Below, one piece after another: positions 25,082 to 33,583 of a DNA stretch of 64,000 bases (within the stretch, counting starts at the first letter, position 1; each line of letters starts with the position of its first letter). Both the position numbers and the translations under genes were made by a program. The notes under the pieces are model-generated. The model was not told the DNA's origin. It saw only the letters and a program-made list of their open reading frames with translations, and made no database searches. The DNA lies in assembly GCF_034087045.1 (NCBI RefSeq), contig NZ_CP139247.1, positions 3,498,001 through 3,562,000 on the forward strand, read 5' to 3'. This DNA comes from Chitinophaga sancti (lineage in GTDB: Bacteria > Bacteroidota > Bacteroidia > Chitinophagales > Chitinophagaceae).

Positions 25082-25165
25082 TGCCCAGAACTGGATTCGA
25101 ACCAGCACACCCTTGCGAGCGCTGCGACCTGAACACAGTGCGTCTACCAATTTCGCCATCTGGGC
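25082..25165 (-). tRNA. tRNA-Leu (anticodon CAG)
   Basis: 84 nt, class II. Acceptor GCCCAGA pairs with TCTGGGC and the discriminator is A. The D-arm includes GGCGAAATTGGTAGACGC. The anticodon stem CTGTG/CGCAG encloses TTCAGGT, giving CAG. A variable arm CGCTCGCAAGGGTGTG follows, and the T-arm has GGTTCGAATCC. CCA is not encoded. This is the only intact tRNA in the window and forms the right edge of the accessory island; tRNA 3' ends are classical integration targets. Confidence 0.95.
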
Positions 25166-25262
25166 AACTGATTCCGTGTTAAGGGATTGCAAAGGTATAC
25201 ACTTTTCCCAATATTCCAAATATTTATATAGAAAATTTTCAACCTACCGACCATGCATACAC

Positions 25263-25300
25263 AAAAAAGGCCGACCCCCTAAAAGGTCAGCCTTTCTTTT
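25263..25300 (-). terminator. dapD terminator
   Basis: Stem AAAGGCTGACC / GGTCGGCCTTT (minus strand, one G-T pair) followed by a T-run, 16 bases after the dapD stop. Confidence 0.8.
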
Positions 25301-25315
25301 CAAGAGCCATCCAGC

Positions 25316-26128
25316 TTATACAGCTACATTGAACTCTCTAAGCGTATCGTTCAGACTCGTCTTCAGATCTGTAGATTCTTTACGTTGACCAATGATCAGC
25401 GCGCAAGGAACCTGGTATTCACCAGCTGGGAACTTCTTAGTATATGTACCAGGAATTACCACACTACGTGCCGGTACACGACCCTTGTACTCTACCGGCT
25501 CAGCACCACTTACGTCAATGATCTTGGTAGACTTAGTCAATACTACATTCGCACCCAGCACCGCTTCTTTTTCTACTATCACACCTTCTACCACAATACA
25601 ACGACTACCCAGGAAACAACCATCTTCGATGATCACCGGACTAGCCTGCAGTGGTTCCAGTACACCACCAATACCAACACCACCACTCAGGTGTACATTC
25701 TTACCTATTTGTGCGCAGGAACCTACTGTAGCCCAGGTATCCACCATGGTACATTCGTCTACGTATGCACCGATGTTTACGTAAGATGGCATCAGGATCG
25801 CGCCTCTACCAATGAATGCACCATAACGTGCAATCGCATGAGGTACTACACGAACACCCAGATCTTTATAGTTGGATTTCAGCTTCATTTTGTCATAGAA
25901 CTCAAATGGTGGGAGGTCTATGGTTTCCATCGTTTGGATGGTGAAGTACATCAGGATGGCCTGCTTTACCCATTCATTGACTTTCCAGCCTTCTCCTGTG
26001 GGTTCTGCTACCCTGATCTTTCCCTTATCTACAGCTTCAATAACAGCTTTGACAGCATCGCTGTAAGTAGATTCCTGTAGCAGGCTGCGGTTTCCCCAGG
26101 CAGCCTGGATGAGTTCTTGTAGCTCCAT
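25316..26128 (-). CDS. dapD: 2,3,4,5-tetrahydropyridine-2,6-dicarboxylate N-succinyltransferase
   Basis: 270 aa from the ATG at 26,128 (MELQELIQAAWGNRSLL), which fits the family; a longer frame to 26,179 would add 17 residues with no family match. It catalyses the succinyl-CoA-dependent step of lysine/diaminopimelate synthesis in the cytoplasm. The C-terminal two thirds are a left-handed beta-helix of hexapeptide repeats (GAFIGRGAILMPSYVNIGAY, VHLSGGVGIGGVLEPLQASP, CFLGSRCIVVEGVIVEKEAV). The N-terminal helical domain precedes it. First clearly housekeeping gene to the right of the tRNA-Leu, so it marks the core-genome side. Confidence 0.95.
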   Translation of the reverse strand: MELQELIQAAWGNRSLLQESTYSDAVKAVIEAVDKGKIRVAEPTGEGWKVNEWVKQAILMYFTIQTMETIDLPPFEFYDKMKLKSNYKDLGVRVVPHAIARYGAFIGRGAILMPSYVNIGAYVDECTMVDTWATVGSCAQIGKNVHLSGGVGIGGVLEPLQASPVIIEDGCFLGSRCIVVEGVIVEKEAVLGANVVLTKSTKIIDVSGAEPVEYKGRVPARSVVIPGTYTKKFPAGEYQVPCALIIGQRKESTDLKTSLNDTLREFNVAV

Positions 26129-26204
26129 TGTGTATCGAAATTTTTCACAAACATAGTAAAAGAGGGGGGAATTTTTCACTGATGCTTTTCCTGATTAGCC
26201 TGAA

Positions 26205-26395
26205 AACCACAATGAAGGCGTTAATGCCCTAACCTCCCAACCACCTAACCTCCTTACTCCTCAACCTCCCCCACACCCTCAACTTCCTTACTCCCCAACA
26301 CCCTCAACCTCCCAACACCCTCAACCTTCCCTTACCACCTAACCTCCCAACACCCTCAACCTCTTTACCTCCCCACCTCCCAATTTTTTATTTAT
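26205..26395. repeat. pyrimidine-rich low-complexity tract
   Basis: About 190 bases almost only C, T and A on the plus strand. It is made of drifting copies of CAACACCCTCAACCTCC and CACCTAACCTCC. It fills the divergent spacer between dapD and the glycosyltransferase and so overlaps whatever promoters are there. Confidence 0.85.
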
Positions 26396-26422
26396 TACCT
26401 TTATCCCCCTTTAAACCATTCT

Positions 26423-27553
26423 ATGAATATTGCTTTCGATGCCAAACGGGCTTTCCAGAATAACACAGGTCTCGGCAATTACAGCCGGACCCTGATCAGT
26501 TCTCTGGCTACCTATTACCCGGAGCACAATTACTACCTGTACGCACCCAAACTAACGGGTATGTACAACACCGCTGCTTTTAGCAATATCACCACCATAT
26601 TGCCTCAAAAGCCCCTGCATCGCCTGTTGAAAGGCCTCTGGCGCAGCAAATTTGTAGTGAGTGAACTGGCGCAACAAGGCATTGATATCTATCATGGTTT
26701 AAGTCACGAGATCCCTTTCGGCATTCATAAAAGCGGCGTCAAAAGTATCGTTACCATGCACGACCTGATCTTTGAACGCAACCCGGAACAATACAATCCC
26801 ATTGATGTGCAGACGTATCGTAAAAAGGCTAAATACGCCTGCCAATACGCCGATAAGGTCATTGCGATCAGTGAACAAACCAAACAGGATCTGATTACGT
26901 ATTATAACACACCGGCAGACAAAATCGCGGTCGCTTATCAAAGTTGTGATGAGTCGTTTGGTGTACAACATGGCAAAGCGGAAATTGCACAAATGCTGGA
27001 GAAATACAACTTTCCGAAGGAGTATTTCCTGTATGTTGGATCGTTGATTGAGCGGAAGAATTTGTTAGGTATCCTACAAGCTATGGTGCAGCTGAAAGGT
27101 AAGGTAGATATTCCTTTGGTTGTTGTGGGTGGTGGCAGTAGTTATAAGAAAAAGGTAATGGATTTTATTGCTGCCAATGGGTTGCAAAAGAGCGTTATCC
27201 TCGTAAATGATACGGTAAAATTCGCTTATAATGATCTACCTGCTTTGTACCAGGGAGCTAAAGCGCTGATTTACCCATCTTTCTTTGAAGGATTTGGTAT
27301 ACCTATTCTGGAGGCAATGTGGTGCCGTACACCCGTGATCACTTCCAGTGGTTCCTGTTTTGGTGAAACCGCCGGGGATGCGGCGATTTATATTGATCCG
27401 TCGAATCCTGAAACAATAGCGTATGCTATGAGAGAGGTGGCTAATAACCCCGCACTCATGGAAGAGCTGAAAGAAAAGGGATTGAGACAGGCGCAAAAAT
27501 TTACAAGAGAAAAATGTGCCGCAGAGGTAATGAAAGTGTACCAAAGCCTGTAA
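26423..27553 (+). CDS. GT4-family glycosyltransferase
   Basis: 376 aa, GT-B fold, cytoplasmic. N-terminal acceptor domain starts NIAFDAKRAFQNNTGLGNYS (glycine-rich GLGNYS loop), then VTMHDLIF near 110. The C-terminal donor domain has LYVGSLIERKNLLGILQA near 202-219 and the E-x7-E nucleotide-sugar motif FEGFGIPILEAMWC near 291-304. Such enzymes add sugars to surface polysaccharide or lipid; substrate cannot be told. It stands alone, not in a polysaccharide operon. Its 3' end lies in the first copy of a 49-bp tandem repeat. Confidence 0.88.
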   Translation: MNIAFDAKRAFQNNTGLGNYSRTLISSLATYYPEHNYYLYAPKLTGMYNTAAFSNITTILPQKPLHRLLKGLWRSKFVVSELAQQGIDIYHGLSHEIPFGIHKSGVKSIVTMHDLIFERNPEQYNPIDVQTYRKKAKYACQYADKVIAISEQTKQDLITYYNTPADKIAVAYQSCDESFGVQHGKAEIAQMLEKYNFPKEYFLYVGSLIERKNLLGILQAMVQLKGKVDIPLVVVGGGSSYKKKVMDFIAANGLQKSVILVNDTVKFAYNDLPALYQGAKALIYPSFFEGFGIPILEAMWCRTPVITSSGSCFGETAGDAAIYIDPSNPETIAYAMREVANNPALMEELKEKGLRQAQKFTREKCAAEVMKVYQSL

Positions 27554-27652
27554 ATCAGAAGGATCGGCTTCCTAACTGATGGAAGTATACCAAAGCTTGT
27601 AAATCAGAAGGATCGGCTTCCTAACCAATTAAAGTATACCAAAGCCTCCAAT
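27536..27652 (+). repeat. 49-bp tandem repeat, about 2.4 copies
   Basis: Units begin at 27,536, 27,585 and 27,634 with GTRTACCAAAGCYTGTAAAT followed by CAGAAGGATCGGCTTCCTAA. The first unit includes the last codons and stop of the glycosyltransferase gene, so the duplication copied the gene end into the spacer. The GGATCGGCTTCC core is weakly palindromic. Confidence 0.85.
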
Positions 27653-27698
27653 TCACTAACTAAAACAAAACATCCTCCCGTTCCAAAGTCTATAAAAC

Positions 27699-28274
27699 AT
27701 GACCACTGATTTCGAAAACGACGTAACGGCCGCTCTCGCCGCCCTAAGAACCGGAAAACTAATCCTCTACCCAACAGACACCATCTGGGGCATTGGTTGC
27801 GACGCAACCAACGAAGAAGCCGTAAAAAAAGTCTTCTCCCTCAAACAACGCCCGGAAAAAAAGAGCCTCGTCATCCTCCTCGCCGACGTAAAAGACCTCC
27901 TCAAATACGTCGCTCACCCCGATCCATCCATTGCCGATCTGATCGCTAACTTCGACCGCCCTACTACCGTCATTTACGAAGGCGCCCTCGACCTCGCTCC
28001 CAGCGTCATCAACGAAGATGGTACCGTGGCTATCCGCCTCGTGCAAGACCCCTTCTGCCGTCACCTGGTAAAACGTCTTCGTAAACCTTTAGTTTCCACC
28101 TCCGCCAACCTGAGCGGCCAACCTTCCCCCGCATTTTACGCAGACATTGACCCTGCCGTAAAAAATGGCGTGGATTATGTTGTATCCTACCGACAGGAAG
28201 ATACTACCCCCCGACAGCCATCCCGTATTGTTAAGTTATTGAAAGACGGTACCTTACAAGTAATAAGGGAGTAG
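27699..28274 (+). CDS. tsaC: L-threonylcarbamoyladenylate synthase
   Basis: 191 aa, single YrdC domain. KLILYPTDTIWGIGCDA (near 19-35) is the nucleotide-binding signature, followed by KQRPEKKSLVILLAD near 49-63 and PLVSTSANLSGQPSP near 130-144. It makes threonylcarbamoyl-AMP from Thr, bicarbonate and ATP, the first step of t6A37 modification of ANN-decoding tRNAs. Length equals the short TsaC form without the Sua5 extension. Confidence 0.93.
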   Translation: MTTDFENDVTAALAALRTGKLILYPTDTIWGIGCDATNEEAVKKVFSLKQRPEKKSLVILLADVKDLLKYVAHPDPSIADLIANFDRPTTVIYEGALDLAPSVINEDGTVAIRLVQDPFCRHLVKRLRKPLVSTSANLSGQPSPAFYADIDPAVKNGVDYVVSYRQEDTTPRQPSRIVKLLKDGTLQVIRE

Positions 28275-28321
28275 TACGCACACCCTGATGAGGAGACCAT
28301 GGACTATCGGCTAAAAAAAGC

Positions 28322-28329
28322 TACTTTTG
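28322..28329 (+). promoter_or_regulatory. candidate -7 promoter box of cca
   Basis: TACTTTTG fits the Bacteroidota TAnnTTTG consensus. It lies 15 bases before the ATG at 28,345, which supports that start and rejects the in-frame TTG at 28,327 that falls in the box. No clear -33 TTTG was found. Confidence 0.45.
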
Positions 28330-28344
28330 CCGTTTTATTTAAAT

Positions 28345-29778
28345 ATGATCAGCAGAAAGCCTATTGACATACCCTGTACCTTACAGGAACGCAAAGTGTT
28401 GGAGCAGATAGCGTTAGCAGCCCAGGAGCTGGGCGTGCCCTGCTATTTGATCGGGGGCTTCGTGCGTGATAAACTGCTGAACCGCCGGACCAAAGATATG
28501 GATGTGGTGTGCGTAGGAGATGGCATTGCCTTAGCACACAAAGTGGCTACTTACTTTGATAATGCTAAAGTGAGCTTCTTTAAAACCTATGGCACCGCTC
28601 AGGTAAAGTGGAATGAATTTGAAGTTGAATTTGTAGGCGCCCGCAAAGAAAGTTACAGAGAGGAATCCCGCAATCCCGACGTGGAACCGGGTACCCTGGA
28701 GGACGACCAGCTGCGCAGAGATTTTACTATCAACGCCCTGGCTATCAGCCTCAATGATGAAGATTATGGAAGCCTGGTAGATCCATTTAATGGGCTGGCG
28801 GACATGGATGCAAAAATTATCCGTACCCCGCTGGCACCTGCCCAGACTTTCAGCGATGACCCCCTGCGTATGATGAGGGCCATCCGCTTTGCCTCCCAAT
28901 TGCAGTTTACCATTGCTGACGATACCTTTCAGGCTATCAAAGAGCAGGCAGACCGCATCCAGATTATCTCACAGGAACGTATTACCGACGAACTGAATAA
29001 AATCATGTTGTCTGCTGTGCCTTCTGTAGGTTTGAACCTGTTGTTTAAGAGCGGGTTGTTGAAGATCATCTTCCCGCAACTGGTAGATCTTGCTGGTGTG
29101 CAAACGGTTGATGGCAAGCGGCATAAAGAGAACTTTTCACATACCTTGCAGGTAGTCGATAATATTTCCAGGAATACAAAAGACCTTTGGTTACGCTGGG
29201 CTGCCCTGCTGCACGATATCGGTAAACCAGCCACCAAGCGCTATGAGCAGGGTCATGGATGGACATTTCACGGACATGAGATGGTCGGTGCCAAGATGGT
29301 TCCCCGCATCTTCTCAAGACTGAAACTACCTACGCATGAACCTATGCGCTTTGTGAAGAAACTGGTAGAACTGCACCAGCGGCCTATTAGCCTGACGAAA
29401 GAGAATATCACTGATTCTGCCATACGCCGCCTGCTATTCGAAGCAGGAGAGGATGTTGAAGCACTGATGATGCTCTGTGAAGCAGATATCACTTCGAAGA
29501 ACGTATCCAAAGTACGGAGATATCTCGATGATTATGAACTGGTAAGACAGCGCATGAAGGAGATTGAGGAAAATGACCGCCTGCGTAACTGGCAACCTCC
29601 GGTAACTGGTGAGATGATCATGGAAACCTTTAACCTGACGCCCTGCAGAACCGTTGGTGATCTGAAAAGTGCCATCCGCGAAGCCATCCTGGATGGGGTA
29701 ATACCCAATACCTACGATGCCGCTTATGCCTTTCTGCTGGAAAAGGCAAAAGAGATGGATTTGACACCAGTTAAATAA
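28345..29778 (+). CDS. cca: CCA tRNA nucleotidyltransferase with HD domain
   Basis: 477 aa from ATG 28,345. Class II nucleotidyltransferase head: CYLIGGFVRDKLLNRRTKDM then DVVC (G-G-x-VRD and DxD, near 30-55), RRDFTINALA (near 132-141) and DPLRMMRAIRFASQL (near 174-188). The C-terminal half has an HD phosphohydrolase region, LLHDIGKPATKR with FHGHEMVGA. It adds or repairs the 3' CCA of tRNAs, needed here since tRNA-Leu does not encode CCA. Confidence 0.94.
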   Translation: MISRKPIDIPCTLQERKVLEQIALAAQELGVPCYLIGGFVRDKLLNRRTKDMDVVCVGDGIALAHKVATYFDNAKVSFFKTYGTAQVKWNEFEVEFVGARKESYREESRNPDVEPGTLEDDQLRRDFTINALAISLNDEDYGSLVDPFNGLADMDAKIIRTPLAPAQTFSDDPLRMMRAIRFASQLQFTIADDTFQAIKEQADRIQIISQERITDELNKIMLSAVPSVGLNLLFKSGLLKIIFPQLVDLAGVQTVDGKRHKENFSHTLQVVDNISRNTKDLWLRWAALLHDIGKPATKRYEQGHGWTFHGHEMVGAKMVPRIFSRLKLPTHEPMRFVKKLVELHQRPISLTKENITDSAIRRLLFEAGEDVEALMMLCEADITSKNVSKVRRYLDDYELVRQRMKEIEENDRLRNWQPPVTGEMIMETFNLTPCRTVGDLKSAIREAILDGVIPNTYDAAYAFLLEKAKEMDLTPVK

Positions 29779-29911
29779 AATTGTTAATTTAGTAAAGTGG
29801 TGAATGTTTCTGAGTTAAGGTTTGATGATTGATATATAATAGCTATTTATGTATTATTAGCTTTAAACCAGAAACGAAACATCCAATTATTCAATAAAAT
29901 CCTTTATTGTC

Positions 29912-30490
29912 ATGCCTGTTTTGAAATTCAGAGTTTATTGGGAAGAAGACGAAAGTGTGTACAGGGATATTTCCATTAAACCAGACCAGACATTTTTACA
30001 ATTCCACCAAGTCATTTTGCAGTCATTCGAATTTGACAATAAACATAAAGCGACTTTTTTCCGTAGCAACGATAACTGGCAACGGGGAAGGGAGATCATT
30101 CTCGAAAAAGACAATGTAGTCCGCAAGGTCGATCCATTACTGATGGAAGAAACTGTCATTGGGGTAGCAGTGAAAACGCCTAATCAGAAGTTTATATACC
30201 TATATGATTTTGCGAAGAACTGGACATTCCTGGTGGAATTGATAGGGGTATCCAAAGATGAAAATTCAAGGGTGACCTATCCGCTATGTGTAAGGAAAGA
30301 AGGGTTGGCACCTAGCCAGTACGGTACAAAGGGACTGGTAGGTGATAAGCTTGTGGAAATGGAGGAGAAGTATGACCTGAATAAAGAAGGAATGAGCGAA
30401 GATGGATTTGGCGAAGAAGGAGAGGAGGATGAAAACAGTGAAGCAGATGAGGAAGGTATGGAGGACGCTGGCAGTGAAGACATGTATTAA
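29912..30490 (+). CDS. pRiA4b ORF-3-like protein with acidic tail
   Basis: 192 aa. The fold pattern of PF07929 is visible: FRVYWEEDESVYRDISIKPD near 5-24, TFLQFHQVILQSFEFDNKHK near 26-45 and FIYLYDFAKNWTFLVELIGV near 92-111, but conserved Gly/Asp positions are replaced, so it is divergent. Residues 150-192 are strongly acidic (GEEGEEDENSEADEEGMED). It stops 5 bases before the miaA start, suggesting a shared transcript. Function unknown; the miaA link is conserved-looking but only inferred from spacing. Confidence 0.75.
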   Translation: MPVLKFRVYWEEDESVYRDISIKPDQTFLQFHQVILQSFEFDNKHKATFFRSNDNWQRGREIILEKDNVVRKVDPLLMEETVIGVAVKTPNQKFIYLYDFAKNWTFLVELIGVSKDENSRVTYPLCVRKEGLAPSQYGTKGLVGDKLVEMEEKYDLNKEGMSEDGFGEEGEEDENSEADEEGMEDAGSEDMY

Positions 30491-30495
30491 TTTAC

Positions 30496-31398
30496 ATGAG
30501 AGATAAGAAAGTAATCGTAATAGCAGGGCCTACGGCTGCCGGAAAAACGGCGATGGCTGTACAGGTAGCGCAATATTTTAATACCGCCGTAATATCAGCA
30601 GACTCCAGGCAGTGCTACCGAGAGATCAGTATCGGCACGGCAAAGCCCGGTGCTGCTGAGTTGGCGGCTGTACCTCATTATTTTATCAATTCTCATAGCA
30701 TTCGTGAAGAAGTGAATGCAGGTATCTTTGAGAAGTTAGCATTGCAATACGCGGAGGAAGTGTGGAAAAACAATGATGTCGTCGTGCTTTGCGGCGGCAC
30801 AGGTTTGTATATAAAAGCCTTTTGTGAAGGAATTGATGATATACCTGCTGCACCGGCGGAAGTTAGACAATCAATTATTTCACAGTATGAGCAGGAGGGA
30901 TTGACGTGGTTGCAGGAGGAAGTGAAAATGAAAGATCCCCGCTTTTATGTCGTGGGCGAAATCCAGAACCCACAACGATTAATGAGAGCCCTGGAGGTTT
31001 TTGAAACTACCGGAAAGTCGATTTTGGAATTCCGTACGGGAAATAAAACCAACAGGGATTTTGAAATTATCAGGACGGGGATTGAGTTGGAGAAACCACT
31101 GTTGCATGCTAATATAGCAACAAGAGTGCGGCAGATGATGAAGGATGGATTGGTAGAAGAGGTGCGATCCGTGCAGGAATTCAGAAGTCATAATGCCTTG
31201 CAGACGGTGGGGTATCCGGAGATTTTTGATTACCTGGATGGCAAGACCACCCTACATGAAGCCGAAGAATTAGTAAACATACACACCAGGCAGTATGCAA
31301 AAAGACAAATGACCTGGTTTAAAAAAGATAAAGAAATGAAGTGGTATGAAAGAGGAGAGGGGTTATTGGAAGATATAAAAAAAACGCTTGGGCCGTAG
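30496..31398 (+). CDS. miaA: tRNA dimethylallyltransferase
   Basis: 300 aa. P-loop GPTAAGKTAMAV near 10-21, SADSRQCYREISIGTAKPG near 34-52 and the LCGGTGLYIKAF stretch near 96-107 are the MiaA signature. It transfers a dimethylallyl group to A37 of UNN-decoding tRNAs (i6A). With tsaC and cca nearby, the 27.7-31.4 kb stretch is a small tRNA-maturation group. The gene stop overlaps a terminator hairpin. Confidence 0.95.
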   Translation: MRDKKVIVIAGPTAAGKTAMAVQVAQYFNTAVISADSRQCYREISIGTAKPGAAELAAVPHYFINSHSIREEVNAGIFEKLALQYAEEVWKNNDVVVLCGGTGLYIKAFCEGIDDIPAAPAEVRQSIISQYEQEGLTWLQEEVKMKDPRFYVVGEIQNPQRLMRALEVFETTGKSILEFRTGNKTNRDFEIIRTGIELEKPLLHANIATRVRQMMKDGLVEEVRSVQEFRSHNALQTVGYPEIFDYLDGKTTLHEAEELVNIHTRQYAKRQMTWFKKDKEMKWYERGEGLLEDIKKTLGP

Positions 31399-31412
31399 CC
31401 CAAGCATTTATA
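31381..31412. terminator. bidirectional terminator between miaA and the DUF3857 gene
   Basis: Stem GCTTGGGC / GCCCAAGC with CGTA loop, A-run before and T-rich after. It overlaps the miaA stop and ends at the convergent gene's stop. Confidence 0.75.
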
Positions 31413-33570
31413 TTTTCTTCAGCAACACCTTCTGCTTCGTAAAATCCGCTGCCGCATCCATAAATGCCATCATCTGCCCCCACGCACCCACATGCTCATG
31501 CTGATGATTATAACTCTTCGTAATATTCACCACCAGCTTATTCCCCTCTACCTTCGAACTACTCACAAACTGCCCGGTCTCATTGACCACTGACTTATTC
31601 AGATTCTCTACACCCTCCAATGTATACCCCTCCGGGATATTCACCCACACCTCGTAAGTCACCGTCCGCGGAAACGCCATATACACATCATAGGTACGCT
31701 TCCTTTCTTCTGGCGTCAATTCTATCTGACCTGTGATCAGTTTTCCAATATCCAACATATAATTATTCCCCGCCTTCTTCACAAAACCATCCATAGAAAA
31801 TGACTGGTGCATGGTAAACGGCTTATTCTGTTTCTCCAGTCCCTGATCCGCCACTTTATAATAAGTCACCGCCGTAGGCTGAATACTATAATCTGTATAG
31901 ATATTATCTTTCACCGTTTCATCCATATCCTTCCGTGCCTTTGCAAAGGCCGCTTTGTACTCAGGGAAACGCCTTTTATCTGCTGATAGGTCACGCTCGA
32001 ATGTGGTAGACATGCTCAATGTTTTTCTTTCCTCTTCCAACATATCTTCATACAGCAACATATCTACATACTGGTAACGATATTGCCCTTTCGCACGTAT
32101 CATCCTGTCAATATTCAACGTTTGCAGGTTCTCTGCATTAAAACTGATATTCAGTTTCTCTGCATCCACATTCTGCGCCGCAGTACTTACAGGCAATGTG
32201 ATCTTTCTGAAACTGGATGATTTTTCCCCTTTACTCCCCGTCACACTTACCGCATATGCTTCCTGTCCTTCCAGCCCGGTCGGTAACTCATCAGGATAGC
32301 TAAACATTGATCCGAGGTAGCAATACATGGGTTGATCATCTGGCTTGGCAATGATAAAATATTCCAGGTCATCCAGTGAAACCGCATCCTGCAGCGTACC
32401 TACACTACGTGGCACCGCCGCCGCCAGGTCTGTATCAATATCATACTTCAATAATAACTGACGAAATGCATTGGCTACAAAGTGAGACCTTGGTGAATAT
32501 AATTTCCTGTTCTGGCCTACTTCTATATCCGCTCCCAAACTAACCTGCTCACGGTAAAGCGCTGCATAACGAATGTAATAATATGCCAGTTCCGCAATTT
32601 CTCTCTTCGACATATCCGTTTTGTTATGTACCTTTTTGTAATTGCTCAGTACATCCGGAAACTCTTTCAATATGGCAGGCAGCGCCATATACTGCGCTCC
32701 TACACTGATGATATGGTAAGTCAGGTATTCCTTGATATCTTTTTCATTCACCCCATTCACCATGTCATTCGCACCATTGTAAGTCAACCTTAATGTCGGC
32801 AGACTACGATTGGCATATAACCAGCGCTCATCCGTAATTTTAGGTACATCTTTTTTATGAATAGAGAATACGTAGTCTTCATCTTCCTTTGTACGCTTCA
32901 ACACACTTGAATCATCATTGAGGTATCTCCATGACACCCCCATTTTCCTGAAAACCCTGATGTCCAGCGCAAAGTCCAGCATCGGGTATTTCTCACCTAC
33001 ACTGTAATCCAATGGATCAGGATTCGTAAACCAGCTGGCCGCATCTTTATTGATCCGTACGTAATAGTCGATGATATCGCCTACCTGCAGGTCAGCAATC
33101 GCGATCTTCTGTTTTTTATCATCTTTTTCATCCTTTACATTCACAGCATCATTCATGTCGATATCGCGCTGCTGGCCATTTGGCTTGATCACACGAATCC
33201 CCATAAAGGATACCAGTTTGTACCCGCGGGCCCAGCTGCTGCTCTTCAGTTTCTGGATATTGAATTCAGAATACTCTTCCAGCGCTGCCTTGTCCTGGAT
33301 CTTAACACGCTCGTGCAAGGTCGTGGTAATATGATCTTTTCGCCGGCTATGATCCGCATCCAGCGAGAACTTTACAGCAAGTATCACTGCCGATTCGTTC
33401 TGGTATTTTTCAGGCACGACTGTTTGTGCAAAGGCAGGATCTTTCGCATCCTGTATTTCTTTTTTCACCTCATCAGCTTCTGCCTGATAGGCTCTTTCCT
33501 GTTTTGACTGTGCCTGAATATGCAGGCCTGTGGTGAATAGCAGGGCCGTTATGACAATGCTTCTATACAT
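31408..33570 (-). CDS. DUF3857-type exported protein, degenerate transglutaminase domain
   Basis: 720 aa with signal peptide (ITALLFTTGLHIQAQ). The N-terminal DUF3857-like beta domain spans about 55-300 (LQVGDIIDYYVRI). The central helical part corresponds to a transglutaminase-like domain, but where the paralogue has YGDCKGMANL this protein has SPRSHFVANAFRQLLLKYDI, with no Cys. The His and Asp motifs are replaced by DDLEYFIIAKPDD. It is therefore probably a non-catalytic pseudo-transglutaminase of the periplasm or outer membrane. It lies 13 bases after the active-looking paralogue, so they likely form an operon and perhaps a complex. Confidence 0.8.
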   Translation of the reverse strand: MYRSIVITALLFTTGLHIQAQSKQERAYQAEADEVKKEIQDAKDPAFAQTVVPEKYQNESAVILAVKFSLDADHSRRKDHITTTLHERVKIQDKAALEEYSEFNIQKLKSSSWARGYKLVSFMGIRVIKPNGQQRDIDMNDAVNVKDEKDDKKQKIAIADLQVGDIIDYYVRINKDAASWFTNPDPLDYSVGEKYPMLDFALDIRVFRKMGVSWRYLNDDSSVLKRTKEDEDYVFSIHKKDVPKITDERWLYANRSLPTLRLTYNGANDMVNGVNEKDIKEYLTYHIISVGAQYMALPAILKEFPDVLSNYKKVHNKTDMSKREIAELAYYYIRYAALYREQVSLGADIEVGQNRKLYSPRSHFVANAFRQLLLKYDIDTDLAAAVPRSVGTLQDAVSLDDLEYFIIAKPDDQPMYCYLGSMFSYPDELPTGLEGQEAYAVSVTGSKGEKSSSFRKITLPVSTAAQNVDAEKLNISFNAENLQTLNIDRMIRAKGQYRYQYVDMLLYEDMLEEERKTLSMSTTFERDLSADKRRFPEYKAAFAKARKDMDETVKDNIYTDYSIQPTAVTYYKVADQGLEKQNKPFTMHQSFSMDGFVKKAGNNYMLDIGKLITGQIELTPEERKRTYDVYMAFPRTVTYEVWVNIPEGYTLEGVENLNKSVVNETGQFVSSSKVEGNKLVVNITKSYNHQHEHVGAWGQMMAFMDAAADFTKQKVLLKKI

Positions 33571-33583
33571 AGGTTGTTCTATT

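Noticed and set aside
25016..25219. 67-aa reading frame over the tRNA-Leu
   Set aside because: It is only the translation of the tRNA gene and its terminator.
25385..26080. 231-aa plus-strand frame rich in Thr/Tyr
   Set aside because: Antisense of dapD.
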